Of a stretch of DNA of 64,000 nucleotides, positions 9,095 through 17,617 are shown piece by piece; position 1 is the first letter of the stretch, and each line of letters starts with the position of its first letter. Made by a program: the position numbers and the translations under genes. Location of the stretch: assembly GCA_039805905.1 (NCBI GenBank), contig JBDIVM010000002.1:806001-870000 (forward strand), given 5' to 3'. Origin of the DNA: Thermohalobaculum sp039805905 (GTDB taxonomy: Bacteria > Pseudomonadota > Alphaproteobacteria > Rhodobacterales > Rhodobacteraceae). The notes below the pieces were generated by a model. The model was not told the DNA's origin and made no database searches. It saw only the letters and a list, made by a program, of their open reading frames with translations.

Positions 9095-10071
9095 GGCTGC
9101 CCTCCGCCCCGGCGCGGCAGCCGGATGCTGAACAGCCCGTTCGGCAGCCATACCATGAGCAGGATCAGCACAGAGGAGTAGATAAGGAGCTGCCACTGCC
9201 CCGCCAGGAACAGCATGTCCCAGCCGAAATAGAGCACCAGAGTCCCCAGCATCGGCCCGAACACGTAGCCGAGACCGCCGAGAAAGCAGTTCAGCATGAA
9301 GTTGATCGAGTCCTGCACTGCAAAGCTCGACGGGTAGACCGAGCGCGAGATGGCGATGAAGATCGCGCCTCCAAGCCCGCCGAGGAAGGACGAGACCGCA
9401 TAGGCGAGCACGCGCAGATAGGCGATGTTGACCCCGATCGAGGAGGCCAGCTCCTCGTTCTGCTGCAGCGAGCGGCAGAGCTGGCCGAGCCGCGAATGCA
9501 CGAGCCGGTACATGCCCGCGAAGCAGAGGATCATCAGGATCACGGCGAGGTAGTAGAAGGCGGGCTTCACGTTCGCCAGCGTCGCGAAGTCCGGGATCAG
9601 GGTCAGGCCGAACAGGCTGATCCCGCCCGGCAGCGGGATGTTGGAGATACCCTTGGCGCCGTTGGTGACGGGCAGCGCCAGCGCCGCGAGGCGGGCGACC
9701 TCGGTCAGCACCAGCGTCACCATGGCAAAATAGACGCCGCGCAGCCGGAGGATCGGCAGGCCGATCAGAACGCTGACCGCGGCGCAGGCGAGGCCGGCAG
9801 CCGGCAGCGTCAGCCAGAACGAGATCCCGTAATCCACCACCAGGATCGCCGAGACATAGCCGCCCATCAGCGCATAGGCGCCCTGCCCGATGTTGATCCG
9901 GCCGATGTAGAAGGTCAGCCAGACGCCCGCCGAGGCGATGGAGAGCAGCGCGACCGAGGTCAGGGTATAGTAGAGGTCCCACCGCCCGCTCGCCTCGATG
10001 GCCCAGGGGACCGCCACGAGCACGGCCAGCAGGAAGGCGGCAACCAGCCCGATCTGCGCTCCCCGGCTCAT
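9091..10071 (-). CDS. livM: HAAT-family ABC transporter permease, LivM-type (ureide operon)
   Basis: A 326-aa, strongly hydrophobic permease with the LivM signature WLTFYIGRINIGQGAYALMGGYVSAIL and the EAA-like loop GRSLQQNEELASSIGVNIAYLRVLAYAVSS. About eight to ten membrane segments are expected. It pairs with LivH as the membrane channel. It overlaps livG at its stop and starts 6 bp behind livH. Confidence 0.92.
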   Translation of the reverse strand: MSRGAQIGLVAAFLLAVLVAVPWAIEASGRWDLYYTLTSVALLSIASAGVWLTFYIGRINIGQGAYALMGGYVSAILVVDYGISFWLTLPAAGLACAAVSVLIGLPILRLRGVYFAMVTLVLTEVARLAALALPVTNGAKGISNIPLPGGISLFGLTLIPDFATLANVKPAFYYLAVILMILCFAGMYRLVHSRLGQLCRSLQQNEELASSIGVNIAYLRVLAYAVSSFLGGLGGAIFIAISRSVYPSSFAVQDSINFMLNCFLGGLGYVFGPMLGTLVLYFGWDMLFLAGQWQLLIYSSVLILLMVWLPNGLFSIRLPRRGGGQP

Positions 10072-10077
10072 GGCCCG

Positions 10078-10947
10078 TCAGCCCCAGGGCTTGCCCATCA
10101 GCCCCTGCGGGCGGATGGCGAGGAAGACCATGAGGCTGGCGAAGATCACCAGATAGGTGATGTCGCCATAGGCGTGCAGCACGCTGAGGCCGACAGATTC
10201 CAGCATGCCGAGGATGAAGCCGCCGGCGATTGCCCCCGAGATCACCCCGGCGCCGCCGATCATCACCATCATGAACGCCTTGATCGAGATCGGGCCGCCG
10301 ATGCCCGAGTTGACCCCGGTGATGGTGACCAGCAGGCCGCCGACCACCCCCGCCAGCAAGGCGCCCAGCGCGAAGCCGATCATCGAGTAGCGGTCGACAT
10401 CGACACCCATCAGCTGGGCGGCGACCCGGTCCTGCGCCAGCGCCCTCAGCGCCCGGCCGGTCTTCGAATACTGCATGTAGAGGATGAAACCCGCGATCGC
10501 CGCGATCGCGAGCGTGCCGACGAGGATCCGGTCATAGGGCATGATGATCCGGAAGTCCCAGTTGAGCACGCCGTCCATGATCTTCGGCACGCCGCGCTGC
10601 TTCTCGCCGAACATCAGCAGGATCACCGCGTCGAGGAAGAACGCGATGCCGGCGGCGAGCAACATGGTGCTTTCCTCGCGGTGGCTGCGCCGGATCACGG
10701 TGCGGAACAGGAACCGCTCGATCAGCGCGCCGACCACCGCCAGCGTCACCGCCGACGCGACAAGCGCCACAACGAAGGGCAGGCCAAGCTGGCCATAGAC
10801 GGTGTAGGACACGAAGCCGCCGAGCACATACATCTGCCCGTGGGCGAAGTTCAGCACGTTCATCAACGCGAAGATCAGTGTCAGGCCGAGCGCGATCAGC
10901 GCATACTGCGCGCCGAGATAGAGCCCGTTCGCGATCACCTGCTCCAT
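10078..10947 (-). CDS. livH: HAAT-family ABC transporter permease, LivH-type (ureide operon)
   Basis: A 289-aa permease with the LivH signatures LTLIFALMNVLNFAHGQMYVLGGFV and GRALRALAQDRVAAQLMGVDVDRYSMIGFALG. It forms the other half of the transmembrane pathway. The gene is separated from the upstream solute-binding gene by a 64-bp spacer that carries a perfect 12-bp hairpin. Confidence 0.92.
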   Translation of the reverse strand: MEQVIANGLYLGAQYALIALGLTLIFALMNVLNFAHGQMYVLGGFVSYTVYGQLGLPFVVALVASAVTLAVVGALIERFLFRTVIRRSHREESTMLLAAGIAFFLDAVILLMFGEKQRGVPKIMDGVLNWDFRIIMPYDRILVGTLAIAAIAGFILYMQYSKTGRALRALAQDRVAAQLMGVDVDRYSMIGFALGALLAGVVGGLLVTITGVNSGIGGPISIKAFMMVMIGGAGVISGAIAGGFILGMLESVGLSVLHAYGDITYLVIFASLMVFLAIRPQGLMGKPWG

Positions 10948-10963
10948 GGAGGGAACTCCCCAC

Positions 10964-10992
10964 GCGGACCCGGAGGAGTACTCCGGGTCCGC
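10964..10992 (-). terminator. Intercistronic hairpin between the binding-protein gene and livH
   Basis: A perfect 12-bp stem: GCGGACCCGGAG at 10964-10975 pairs with CTCCGGGTCCGC at 10981-10992 around a 5-nt loop. No T-run follows. Position directly after the solute-binding gene suggests partial termination or protection of the 3' end of the upstream message, giving more binding protein than permease. That role is inferred. Confidence 0.6.
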
Positions 10993-11011
10993 TGCCGCTG
11001 GGAGGCGGAGG

Positions 11012-12199
11012 TCAGTCGACTTCCGCGATGAACAGAGTCTCGAACCTGCCGTCGCGATACTCGTTCACGACCAGCGGAACCGCGACCTGGCGTTTCTGGC
11101 CGAACGAGGTGGTGCCGACATATCTCAGCTTCGCGTCGCCCTTCATGTAGGGGTTGGGCGCCTCGAAGGTATCCATCGTCGTCTTGAATGCCTCGACATC
11201 GTCGATCGCCGCCGGGTTGGCCTTCAGAGTCTCGAGAATGTAGTCGAGCGCATAGACCTTGGTGTTCGACTCGTCGTTGTATTCGCCAAACATCTTGGTG
11301 TAGCGGTCGACGAACTCCTTCATGGCGTCGGACGCGATTTCCGGCGTCGAGGCGCCACCCACCGAGATGAAGCCGTTGGCGAGTTCTCCCGCGCCTTCCT
11401 TCAGCACGGTAGCGTCCTGCGCCGTCTCGGTCGAGATCAGCCCGGTGTAGCCAAGCTCGCGCGCTGCGCGAATGATCAGCGGCGCGTTCCCCGGCGCGAC
11501 GCCCGACAGCACCAGGAGATCGGGCTGGGTCCGCAGCACCGGGGTGAGCACCGGCACGAAGTCGCGGGTGTCGTTCTGGTAGGTGTCCGAGGCGGCGACC
11601 ACCTCGAGGCCCAGCGCCTTCGCGGCCTCGACGCCGCCGTCACGCTGGCTGAGGGGATCGGACTCGTTTGCCGCCAGGAAGGCGACCCTCTTCACCCCCT
11701 TGTTGTCACGCAGATACTTGTAGATCGCCGGGCCGGACTGGTAGTTCGCCACCATTCCCAGCACCGCGTTTCCTGCGGGCGGCGCGTAGAGCTCCTTCGG
11801 GAAGGCATAGGGGAAGTAGATGATCCCGCTCTGCTCGGCGACCGGGCGCACGGCGGCGGCGCCGTCGTCGACATTGGGACCGACCACGTAGCGGATGCCC
11901 TCCTGAGCCATCTTCTCCATGCCGGCGATGGCGCGCTTCGGATCCTTCTGGTCGTCGAAAGTGACGATCTCTATGTCGTAGGTCTTGTCGCCGATGGTGA
12001 CGCCGCCGGTCTCGTTCACCCAGGCGGCGCGCGTCTGCATCGAGCGAACGTTCGAGATGCCCCAGGCAGCGGCCGGGCCGCTGGTCACGCCCACAAAGCC
12101 GATCTTGAGTGTTTCGTTTGCGGCATCGGCGGCCGAGCCGGCACCGAGCGAAAAGAGCGCTGCAGCGGCGACGGCCCTGAGCAAAGTCCTTCTTTCCAT
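11012..12199 (-). CDS. Periplasmic solute-binding protein of the ureide-operon importer (Leu/Ile/Val-binding fold)
   Basis: A 395-aa type I periplasmic binding protein. Signal peptide MERRTLLRAVAAAALFSLGAGSAADA, then mature NETLKIGFVGVTSGPAAAWG. The chain matches amide/branched-chain amino acid binding proteins (HAAT family). ATG 12199 has an excellent AGGGAGGA site. As first gene of the ureide operon it most likely captures allantoin or another ureide or amide; ligand identity cannot be read from the sequence. The promoter should lie in the 200-bp region shared with the divergent gntR gene. Confidence 0.88.
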   Translation of the reverse strand: MERRTLLRAVAAAALFSLGAGSAADAANETLKIGFVGVTSGPAAAWGISNVRSMQTRAAWVNETGGVTIGDKTYDIEIVTFDDQKDPKRAIAGMEKMAQEGIRYVVGPNVDDGAAAVRPVAEQSGIIYFPYAFPKELYAPPAGNAVLGMVANYQSGPAIYKYLRDNKGVKRVAFLAANESDPLSQRDGGVEAAKALGLEVVAASDTYQNDTRDFVPVLTPVLRTQPDLLVLSGVAPGNAPLIIRAARELGYTGLISTETAQDATVLKEGAGELANGFISVGGASTPEIASDAMKEFVDRYTKMFGEYNDESNTKVYALDYILETLKANPAAIDDVEAFKTTMDTFEAPNPYMKGDAKLRYVGTTSFGQKRQVAVPLVVNEYRDGRFETLFIAEVD

Positions 12200-12264
12200 G
12201 ATTGGATCCTCCCTTTGCAATCCGCGGACGGGCGATCTTCCCGTGGGCGCGGGCAACCCCACAG

Positions 12265-12300
12265 AACAAGATTGTTAACAAGATTGTCAACGATATTTTG
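12265..12300. promoter_or_regulatory. Candidate GntR operator in the divergent ureide promoter region
   Basis: Two exact copies of AACAAGATTGT (12265-12275 and 12277-12287) lie in tandem. Their junction creates the perfect palindrome TTGTTAACAA (12272-12281), and a further TTGTC/TTGACA pair follows to 12301. The AT-rich block stands out in a GC-rich region between the binding-protein start and gntR. FadR-type GntR proteins often bind TTGT-N-ACAA palindromes, so autoregulation plus control of the operon is likely. Confidence 0.6.
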
Positions 12301-12403
12301 ACATCTGTCGCATCGCTATGCCATATGAGCAAGGATTGCTGCACGGGTAAGGATTGATGCGGACCCGGCGGCCGCCGGACGCAGCGAATGCGAGGGAAAT
12401 GCC

Positions 12404-13123
12404 GTGGTGAACAGTGCCGATCGCGCTCCGGAGCGGACGGCCGCGGAAACCGCGCCGAGCGAGCAGCAGATCGTCGAGCGCATCTATGCGGCCGTGATGG
12501 AGCAGCGTCTGCCGCCGCGCACCCGGCTGACCGAATCGATGCTCTGCGAGAGCTTCGGCGTCGGCCGGATGCGGGTGCGACGGGCGCTCCTGCTGCTCGC
12601 AAGCCAGGGCATCGTCGACCTGCACTCGAACAAGGGCGCCGCGGTCGCCAGTCCTGGCCGCAAGGAGGCGCGCGATGTGTTCGAGGCCCGGCTTGCGCTC
12701 GAGCCGAGCATCGTCCGCCAGGTTGCCAACCGGGCGCGGCCTGCCGATCTCGACGCGCTCGCCCGGCATATCGCGATGGAAGCCGCCTCCCGCAACCGGC
12801 GCAACCGGCGCGATGCGATCCGGCTCTCGGGCGAGTTCCACCTGCGGCTGGCCGAGACCACGGGCAATGCCGTGCTCGCGCGGATGCTGCGCGAGCTGGT
12901 GACCCGCAGCTCGCTGATCATCGGCCTCTTCGGCACCTCGGGCAGCCCGCACTGCGAGGAGCACGAGCATGCCGGAATCCTCGAGGCACTGCGCCGCCGC
13001 GACGGCGACCGGGCCGAGACGCTGATCCGCGCCCACATCATGCATATCGAGGCGGATCTCGACCTCAGCGCCGCCAGTCGGGCCGAGCCGGACCTGCTGA
13101 GCATCCTGGGGGCTGCGAAATGA
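12404..13123 (+). CDS. GntR-family regulator (FCD domain) of ureide genes
   Basis: A 239-aa regulator. A winged helix (IVERIYAAVMEQRLPPRTRLTESMLCESFGVGRMRVRRALLLLASQGIVDL) fills roughly residues 22-85. A C-terminal FCD ligand-binding helix bundle follows, with the metal-type His pattern FHLRLAE and IRAHIMHIE. Start GTG 12404 is preceded by GAGGGA. It is divergent from the ureide operon and overlaps puuE (ATGA), so it probably senses a ureide or related acid and controls both directions. Confidence 0.88.
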   Translation: MVNSADRAPERTAAETAPSEQQIVERIYAAVMEQRLPPRTRLTESMLCESFGVGRMRVRRALLLLASQGIVDLHSNKGAAVASPGRKEARDVFEARLALEPSIVRQVANRARPADLDALARHIAMEAASRNRRNRRDAIRLSGEFHLRLAETTGNAVLARMLRELVTRSSLIIGLFGTSGSPHCEEHEHAGILEALRRRDGDRAETLIRAHIMHIEADLDLSAASRAEPDLLSILGAAK

Positions 13124-14037
13124 TCAACCAGGCAGGCTATCCCCGAGATCTTCTTGGCTATGCCGGGTCACCGCCTCAGGCCCGCTGGCCGGGCGGCGCA
13201 CGGGTGGCGGTGCAGTTCGTGCTGAATGTCGAGGAAGGCGGCGAGAACTGTGTACTGCATGGCGATGCCGCCTCGGAAGCCTTCCTCTCCGAGATCGTCG
13301 GCGCCCTGCCCTTCGCGGGTGCGCGCCACATGTCGATGGAGTCGATCTACGAATACGGCTCGCGCGCGGGCGCCTGGCGCATCCTCGACCTGTTCCGCGC
13401 CCATAGCCTGCCGCTGACCGTCTTCGCGGTGGCGATGGCGGCCGAGCGGGCGCCACAGATCATCGAGCGGGCGCTCGCGGACGGTCACGAAATCGCCAGC
13501 CACGGACTGCGCTGGATCAACTATCACGGCATGGACGAGGCCGAGGAGCGGGACCACATCGCAAGGGCGGTCGAGATCCTGACCCGGATCTGCGGCGACC
13601 GCCCACTCGGCTGGTACACCGGGCGGACCTCCGAGAACACCCGCCGGCTGGTGGCCGAGCATGGCGGCTTCCTCTACGACGCCGATGACTATTCCGACGA
13701 CCTGCCGTTCTGGAGCCGGATGCAGCCGGGCCAGCTGATTGTGCCCTACACGCTCGACACCAATGACATGCGCTTCGCCACCGCGCAGGGTTTCAACACC
13801 GGCGAGCAGTTCTTCACCTATCTGCGCGATGCCTTCGACGCGCTCTATGAGGAAGGCGCCGCGCGGCCGAAGATGATGTCGATCGGCATGCATGCCCGGC
13901 TCCTTGGCCGGCCCGGCCGGATCGGGGCCCTGAAGCGCTTCCTCGACCACATCTCGCGTCACGACCGCGTCTGGGTTGCCCGCCGCATCGACATCGCCCG
14001 GCACTGGCGCGAGGCCCACCCCGAGGGCGCCGCGTGA
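13120..14037 (+). CDS. puuE: Allantoinase PuuE (polysaccharide-deacetylase fold)
   Basis: A 305-aa protein matching PuuE. N-terminus YPRDLLGYAGSPPQARWPGGARVAVQFVLNVEEGGENCVLHGD; then SMESIYEYGSRAGAWRIL, the GHEIASHGLRWINY loop and GWYTGRTSENTRRLVAEHGGF. PuuE is the cofactor-independent allantoinase that opens allantoin to allantoate. Its substrate-ring chemistry feeds AllC directly. It overlaps gntR at its start and uraD at its stop (GTGA), forming a three-gene plus-strand unit. Confidence 0.93.
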   Translation: MINQAGYPRDLLGYAGSPPQARWPGGARVAVQFVLNVEEGGENCVLHGDAASEAFLSEIVGALPFAGARHMSMESIYEYGSRAGAWRILDLFRAHSLPLTVFAVAMAAERAPQIIERALADGHEIASHGLRWINYHGMDEAEERDHIARAVEILTRICGDRPLGWYTGRTSENTRRLVAEHGGFLYDADDYSDDLPFWSRMQPGQLIVPYTLDTNDMRFATAQGFNTGEQFFTYLRDAFDALYEEGAARPKMMSIGMHARLLGRPGRIGALKRFLDHISRHDRVWVARRIDIARHWREAHPEGAA

Positions 14038-14555
14038 CACGCTTCGTGAAGGATCCGCCCACGAGCCTCGACCGGGCGGGTTTCCTCGCCCGCTACGGAG
14101 GCGCCTATGAGCACAGTCCTTGGATTGCCGCGGCGGTCTGGGATGCGGGCGAGACCGCCGACGGCGTCGAGGCGCTGGCCGATGCCATGGCGAGGCGCGT
14201 CGATGCGGCGGACGCGGCGGCGAAGCTCGCTCTCCTCCGGGCCCATCCGGACCTTGCAGGCAGGCTCGCGGTCCGCGGCGAGATGACGGCGGAGTCCGCC
14301 GCCGAGCAGACCGGGGCCGGTCTCGACCGCTGCTCGCCGGCCGAGTTCAGCGAGTTCCAGGAGCTCAATGCGCGCTACCGGACCCGGTTCGGATTCCCCT
14401 TCATCCTTGCGGTCCGTGGCCACGACCGGCAGAGCATTCTCGCCGCCTTCCGCCGCCGCATCGACAATTCACGGGCCGACGAGATCCGCGAGGCGCTCGG
14501 CCAGGTCCACCGCATTGCCAGACTGCGGCTGCTTGCGCTCGCGGCAGAGGACTAG
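14034..14555 (+). CDS. uraD: OHCU decarboxylase (2-oxo-4-hydroxy-4-carboxy-5-ureidoimidazoline decarboxylase)
   Basis: A 173-aa protein with the family hallmarks: catalytic His71 in LLRAHPDLAGR, SAAEQTGAGL with the catalytic Glu, and RTRFGFPFILAVRG. It decarboxylates OHCU to (S)-allantoin, the last step of urate ring opening. The start is GTG, overlapping puuE. Uricase and HIU hydrolase are not in the window, so they must be encoded elsewhere. Confidence 0.92.
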   Translation: MTRFVKDPPTSLDRAGFLARYGGAYEHSPWIAAAVWDAGETADGVEALADAMARRVDAADAAAKLALLRAHPDLAGRLAVRGEMTAESAAEQTGAGLDRCSPAEFSEFQELNARYRTRFGFPFILAVRGHDRQSILAAFRRRIDNSRADEIREALGQVHRIARLRLLALAAED

Positions 14556-14567
14556 CCGGGAACAGGG

Positions 14568-14843
14568 TCAGCCGGCGCGGAGCACCATCAGCGCATGCCG
14601 GCCGGCCATGGTCAGAACCAGCGAGCCGAAGTTCAGCTCGGCGAGTCCGAGCGACAGCAGGCGTTCTGCTTCCGGTGCCGGAATCCGGCGCCGGATGATG
14701 CCACTGTCCAGTTCCTCGAGCGCGGATTTCTCGTCCGGTGTCAGGCGGGCCGCCAGGCCGGCGCCGTTATTCTTTGCCTTGTTCGCACAAGAACACCACG
14801 CGACAGGCCGCCCATTAGCCGGACGGGACATCATCGGACGCAT
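14568..14843 (-). CDS. Hypothetical protein, 91 aa
   Basis: I do not recognise this protein. The C-terminal 60 residues (LTPDEKSALEELDSGIIRR, then IPAPEAERLLSLGLAEL and a final LTMAGRHALMVL) look like a winged-helix-type module. The first 30 residues are less protein-like, so the true start may be internal. It is convergent with uraD and lies alone before the tRNA gene. Confidence 0.5.
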   Translation of the reverse strand: MRPMMSRPANGRPVAWCSCANKAKNNGAGLAARLTPDEKSALEELDSGIIRRRIPAPEAERLLSLGLAELNFGSLVLTMAGRHALMVLRAG

Positions 14844-15047
14844 CCTTCACCAGCAACCATTCAAGTTCACCCGAAAACAACACGACTGACACTGAACATT
14901 TCATCACAAATCGACGATTCTTGGAACCGTTTGTTGTGCGTTGACCGGCTCGGCCGGCAACGCAGGCCGGGAATCCAGCCCCGCGCCGGGCCTCGCGGCA
15001 ATTCCGGTCATCGTTCAACGGCGGCGAGGACGGTGTCCTGAGGATAC

Positions 15048-15131
15048 TGGTGCCCGGAGCGAGACTCGAACTCGCACGCCTTGCGGCAAAGGTTTTTGAG
15101 ACCTTCGTGTCTACCATTCCACCATCCGGGC
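15048..15131 (-). tRNA. tRNA-Leu (CAA anticodon)
   Basis: On the minus strand the sequence folds as a class II tRNA. The acceptor stem GCCCGGA (5') pairs with TCCGGGC (3'), followed by discriminator A and an encoded CCA. The anticodon stem AAGGT/ACCTT encloses loop CTCAAAA, anticodon CAA. The T arm contains GTTCGAGTC. A short variable arm TTTGCCGCAAGGC is consistent with leucine. It sits between the small hypothetical gene and the antiporter gene; no integrase or attachment-site repeat is seen beside it. Confidence 0.93.
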
Positions 15132-15275
15132 CCGGCGCCAGAACCTGAGGGAAAAACACCGCCCGCGCAAGGGCCGTCGCGAGCCCGCCGCCGGAACCGG
15201 CCATTGCCCCGGGCTCGCCGATCCGACAAGAATGGATGCCGCGGACGGCTTTGCTCCGGCCGCGGGAGACCGTTC

Positions 15276-17147
15276 ATGCCGCATGACACGAGCCTGATCT
15301 CCACCATCGTCGTTGGCCTGGTGCTCGCCTTCGTGTTCGGCACCCTCGCGGTGCGGTTCCGCCAGCCCCCGCTCGTCGGCTATCTGCTCGCCGGCGTGAT
15401 GGTCGGACCCCACACGCCGGGCTTTGTCGCCGACCGTCAGCTCGTCGAACAGCTTGCCGAGATCGGAGTCGGACTCCTGATGTTCGGCGTCGGACTGCAA
15501 TTCTCGCCGGGCGACATGCGTGCCGTGCGGGGGATATCAATCTCTGCGGCGCTGGCGCAAATGGTGGTCGCGACCCTCCTCGGCGTCGGGCTGGGATGGC
15601 TGATGGGCTGGTCGCTGGGTGGCAGCCTTGTGTATGGGCTGGCTCTCTCGGTTGCCTCGACGATCGTGCTGCTGAAATGGCTGCAGGACCGCCATCTGGT
15701 TGAAACCGAACGCGGCAAGATCGCGATCGGCTTGTTGGTTGTCGAGGACCTCGCCATGATTCTGGCGCTGGTGCTTATCCCGGCAGCCGCCAGCCTTGCC
15801 GAGGGCAGCAGCGGGGTGCGCCTCCCGGTCGCGACCTGGCTGGTCACCCTGCTCGGCGCACAGCCGGCGATGGGCATTCTGGTCGGCGTGACCCTCCTGA
15901 AGGTCGCACTCTTCATCGGGGTCATGCTGCTGTTCGGGCGTCGGTTGGTCCCAGCGCTGCTCCATCACGTCGCGCATACCGGCTCGCGCGAGCTGTTCCG
16001 GCTCGCCGTGCTGGTGACCGCTCTCGGCATTGCGTGGGGCGCCGCGCGGCTCTTCGGCGTGTCGCCGGCGCTCGGTGCGTTCTTCGCCGGCATGGTGCTG
16101 TCCGAGAGCAAGCTCAGCCAGCGCGCCGCGCAGGAGACGCTGCCGCTGCGGGATGCCTTTGCCGTGCTGTTCTTCATCTCGGTCGGAATGCTGGTCGACC
16201 CGCTGGCGATCCTTCGCCAACCGTTGGCCCTCATTGCCACCGTCCTGATCATCCTGGTCGGCCGCTCGATCGCCGCCTTCGCGGTCGTGCACGCTTTCGG
16301 CCACCCACCAGCCACCGCGCTGTTGGTCGCGGCAAGCCGGGCGCAGATCGGCGAGTTCTCGTTCATCCTGGTGCAGCTGGCCATCGGACTTGGGCTCCTG
16401 CCGCCCGAGGCACAACCGCTGGTGCTTGCTGGCGCGCTCGTCACCATCGTCGTCAACCCGCTCATGGTCTACGGCGCCGAACGGCTGGCCCCCGTGATCG
16501 AACGCCGGTTAACTACCGCGGCGCCGGCTGTCTTGCCTGCGCCACCGGCCGAAGCGGTAGCAGAATCGTCGGGCGGGCAGCCGCCCCCGATCCCGGAGCA
16601 GCAACCGGAGGAGAAAGGCGCCGAGGCGATCGCACATCCGGCGCCGACCGCGCTCTCGGGACATGTGGTCCTGATCGGGTTCGGCCGCGTCGGCAGCGTC
16701 ATCGGCGAGGCGCTGGATCACGCCGGCGAGAGCTATCTGGTGATCGAGGCCGCCGACGCCCGGATCGTCGAGCTCGGCAAGCGCGGCATCGAGGGCTTCG
16801 CCGGCAACGCCGCCAATCCGGACGTCCTGGCGCTCGCCGCGATCGCGCGGGCGCGGCTGCTCGTCATCGCGATCCCGGATGCCTTCGAGTCCGGTCAGAT
16901 CGCCGCGCAGGCGCGGGCCGCAAATCCCGAGCTCAGGATCGTTGCGCGCGCCCATTCCGGCGCCGAGGCGAACCATATCGCCAGCCTTGGCGCCGATGTC
17001 GTGGTCAAGGCCGAGCGCGAGATCGCCCGCGGCATGGTGCGCCGCCTGAAGCTCCGGCCAGTCGGCAAAGCGGGGACTCGGCCGGATGCCGCCCAGCCGG
17101 ATGGTCAGACCGGATCGACGAGCACCTCGACCGTATCCGGGAAATGA
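15276..17147 (+). CDS. CPA2-family cation/proton antiporter with C-terminal TrkA-N (RCK) domain, YbaL/KefB type
   Basis: A 623-aa protein. About 12 membrane helices occupy residues 1-400, including the KefB-type motifs QPPLVGYLLAGVMVGPHTPGF, GVGLLMFGVGLQFSPGDM, VVEDLAMILAL and SRAQIGEFSFIL. A proline-rich linker of about 60 residues follows, then a Rossmann RCK domain starting GHVVLIGFGRVGSVIGEAL. YbaL/KefB proteins export K+ or Na+ in exchange for protons under nucleotide or thiol control. It has no obvious link to ureide metabolism. Its 3' end overlaps allA on the other strand by 43 bp. Confidence 0.88.
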   Translation: MPHDTSLISTIVVGLVLAFVFGTLAVRFRQPPLVGYLLAGVMVGPHTPGFVADRQLVEQLAEIGVGLLMFGVGLQFSPGDMRAVRGISISAALAQMVVATLLGVGLGWLMGWSLGGSLVYGLALSVASTIVLLKWLQDRHLVETERGKIAIGLLVVEDLAMILALVLIPAAASLAEGSSGVRLPVATWLVTLLGAQPAMGILVGVTLLKVALFIGVMLLFGRRLVPALLHHVAHTGSRELFRLAVLVTALGIAWGAARLFGVSPALGAFFAGMVLSESKLSQRAAQETLPLRDAFAVLFFISVGMLVDPLAILRQPLALIATVLIILVGRSIAAFAVVHAFGHPPATALLVAASRAQIGEFSFILVQLAIGLGLLPPEAQPLVLAGALVTIVVNPLMVYGAERLAPVIERRLTTAAPAVLPAPPAEAVAESSGGQPPPIPEQQPEEKGAEAIAHPAPTALSGHVVLIGFGRVGSVIGEALDHAGESYLVIEAADARIVELGKRGIEGFAGNAANPDVLALAAIARARLLVIAIPDAFESGQIAAQARAANPELRIVARAHSGAEANHIASLGADVVVKAEREIARGMVRRLKLRPVGKAGTRPDAAQPDGQTGSTSTSTVSGK

Positions 17148-17617
17148 TGCTCCTCCAGGTTCTCGCCCGGCCCGCGCCGGTCGACCACGAGGAAATCCTG
17201 CACCGGGGATAGCGCCAGCAGCGGATGGTGCCAGATGCCGCGGGTTATCTGCAGGCCCTGATCGCCGCGCACCAGGAACGCCCGGCAGGCCGCGGGTTCG
17301 GGCCGCTCGGCCACTACTGCCAGCCAGGGCAGCCGCTCCATCGGCACGAAGGCCTGGCTGCCGAGCGGGTGGCGCTCGATCATCGTGATCCTGATCGGCA
17401 GCGGCCAGGGCGTGCCGCGGAAGATCGACAGCACCGTCTGACCGTCGGCGCCGCAATCCGCCGCGGCCAGAGCATGGTAGCGCCGGGTCCGGCCACCGTT
17501 GATCAGGTAGCTCCGCGCCGGGTCCGCCTCGATCACGTCGCCGAACGGAGCAAAGGCCGCGGCTGTCAGTGGCTCGAGTGTCAGCCGGATCCTCGCCGTG
17601 GTCCCCGCACCGCTCAT
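17105..17617 (-). CDS. allA: Ureidoglycolate lyase AllA
   Basis: A 170-aa protein matching AllA: LEPLTAAAFAPFGDVIEAD at the N-terminus, the central IERHPLGSQAFVPM and GIWHHPLLAL with cupin-type residues, and FLVVDRRGPGENLEEHHF. It splits ureidoglycolate into glyoxylate and urea. The start ATG 17617 overlaps the allE stop (ATGA), so the aminohydrolase and lyase are coupled. The glyoxylate produced could serve as the amino acceptor for PucG. Confidence 0.92.
   Translation of the reverse strand: MSGAGTTARIRLTLEPLTAAAFAPFGDVIEADPARSYLINGGRTRRYHALAAADCGADGQTVLSIFRGTPWPLPIRITMIERHPLGSQAFVPMERLPWLAVVAERPEPAACRAFLVRGDQGLQITRGIWHHPLLALSPVQDFLVVDRRGPGENLEEHHFPDTVEVLVDPV

Noticed and set aside
15048..15131. 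tRNA-Leu as integration site of a genomic island
   Set aside because: No integrase, direct repeat of the tRNA 3' end or mobile gene was seen near it.
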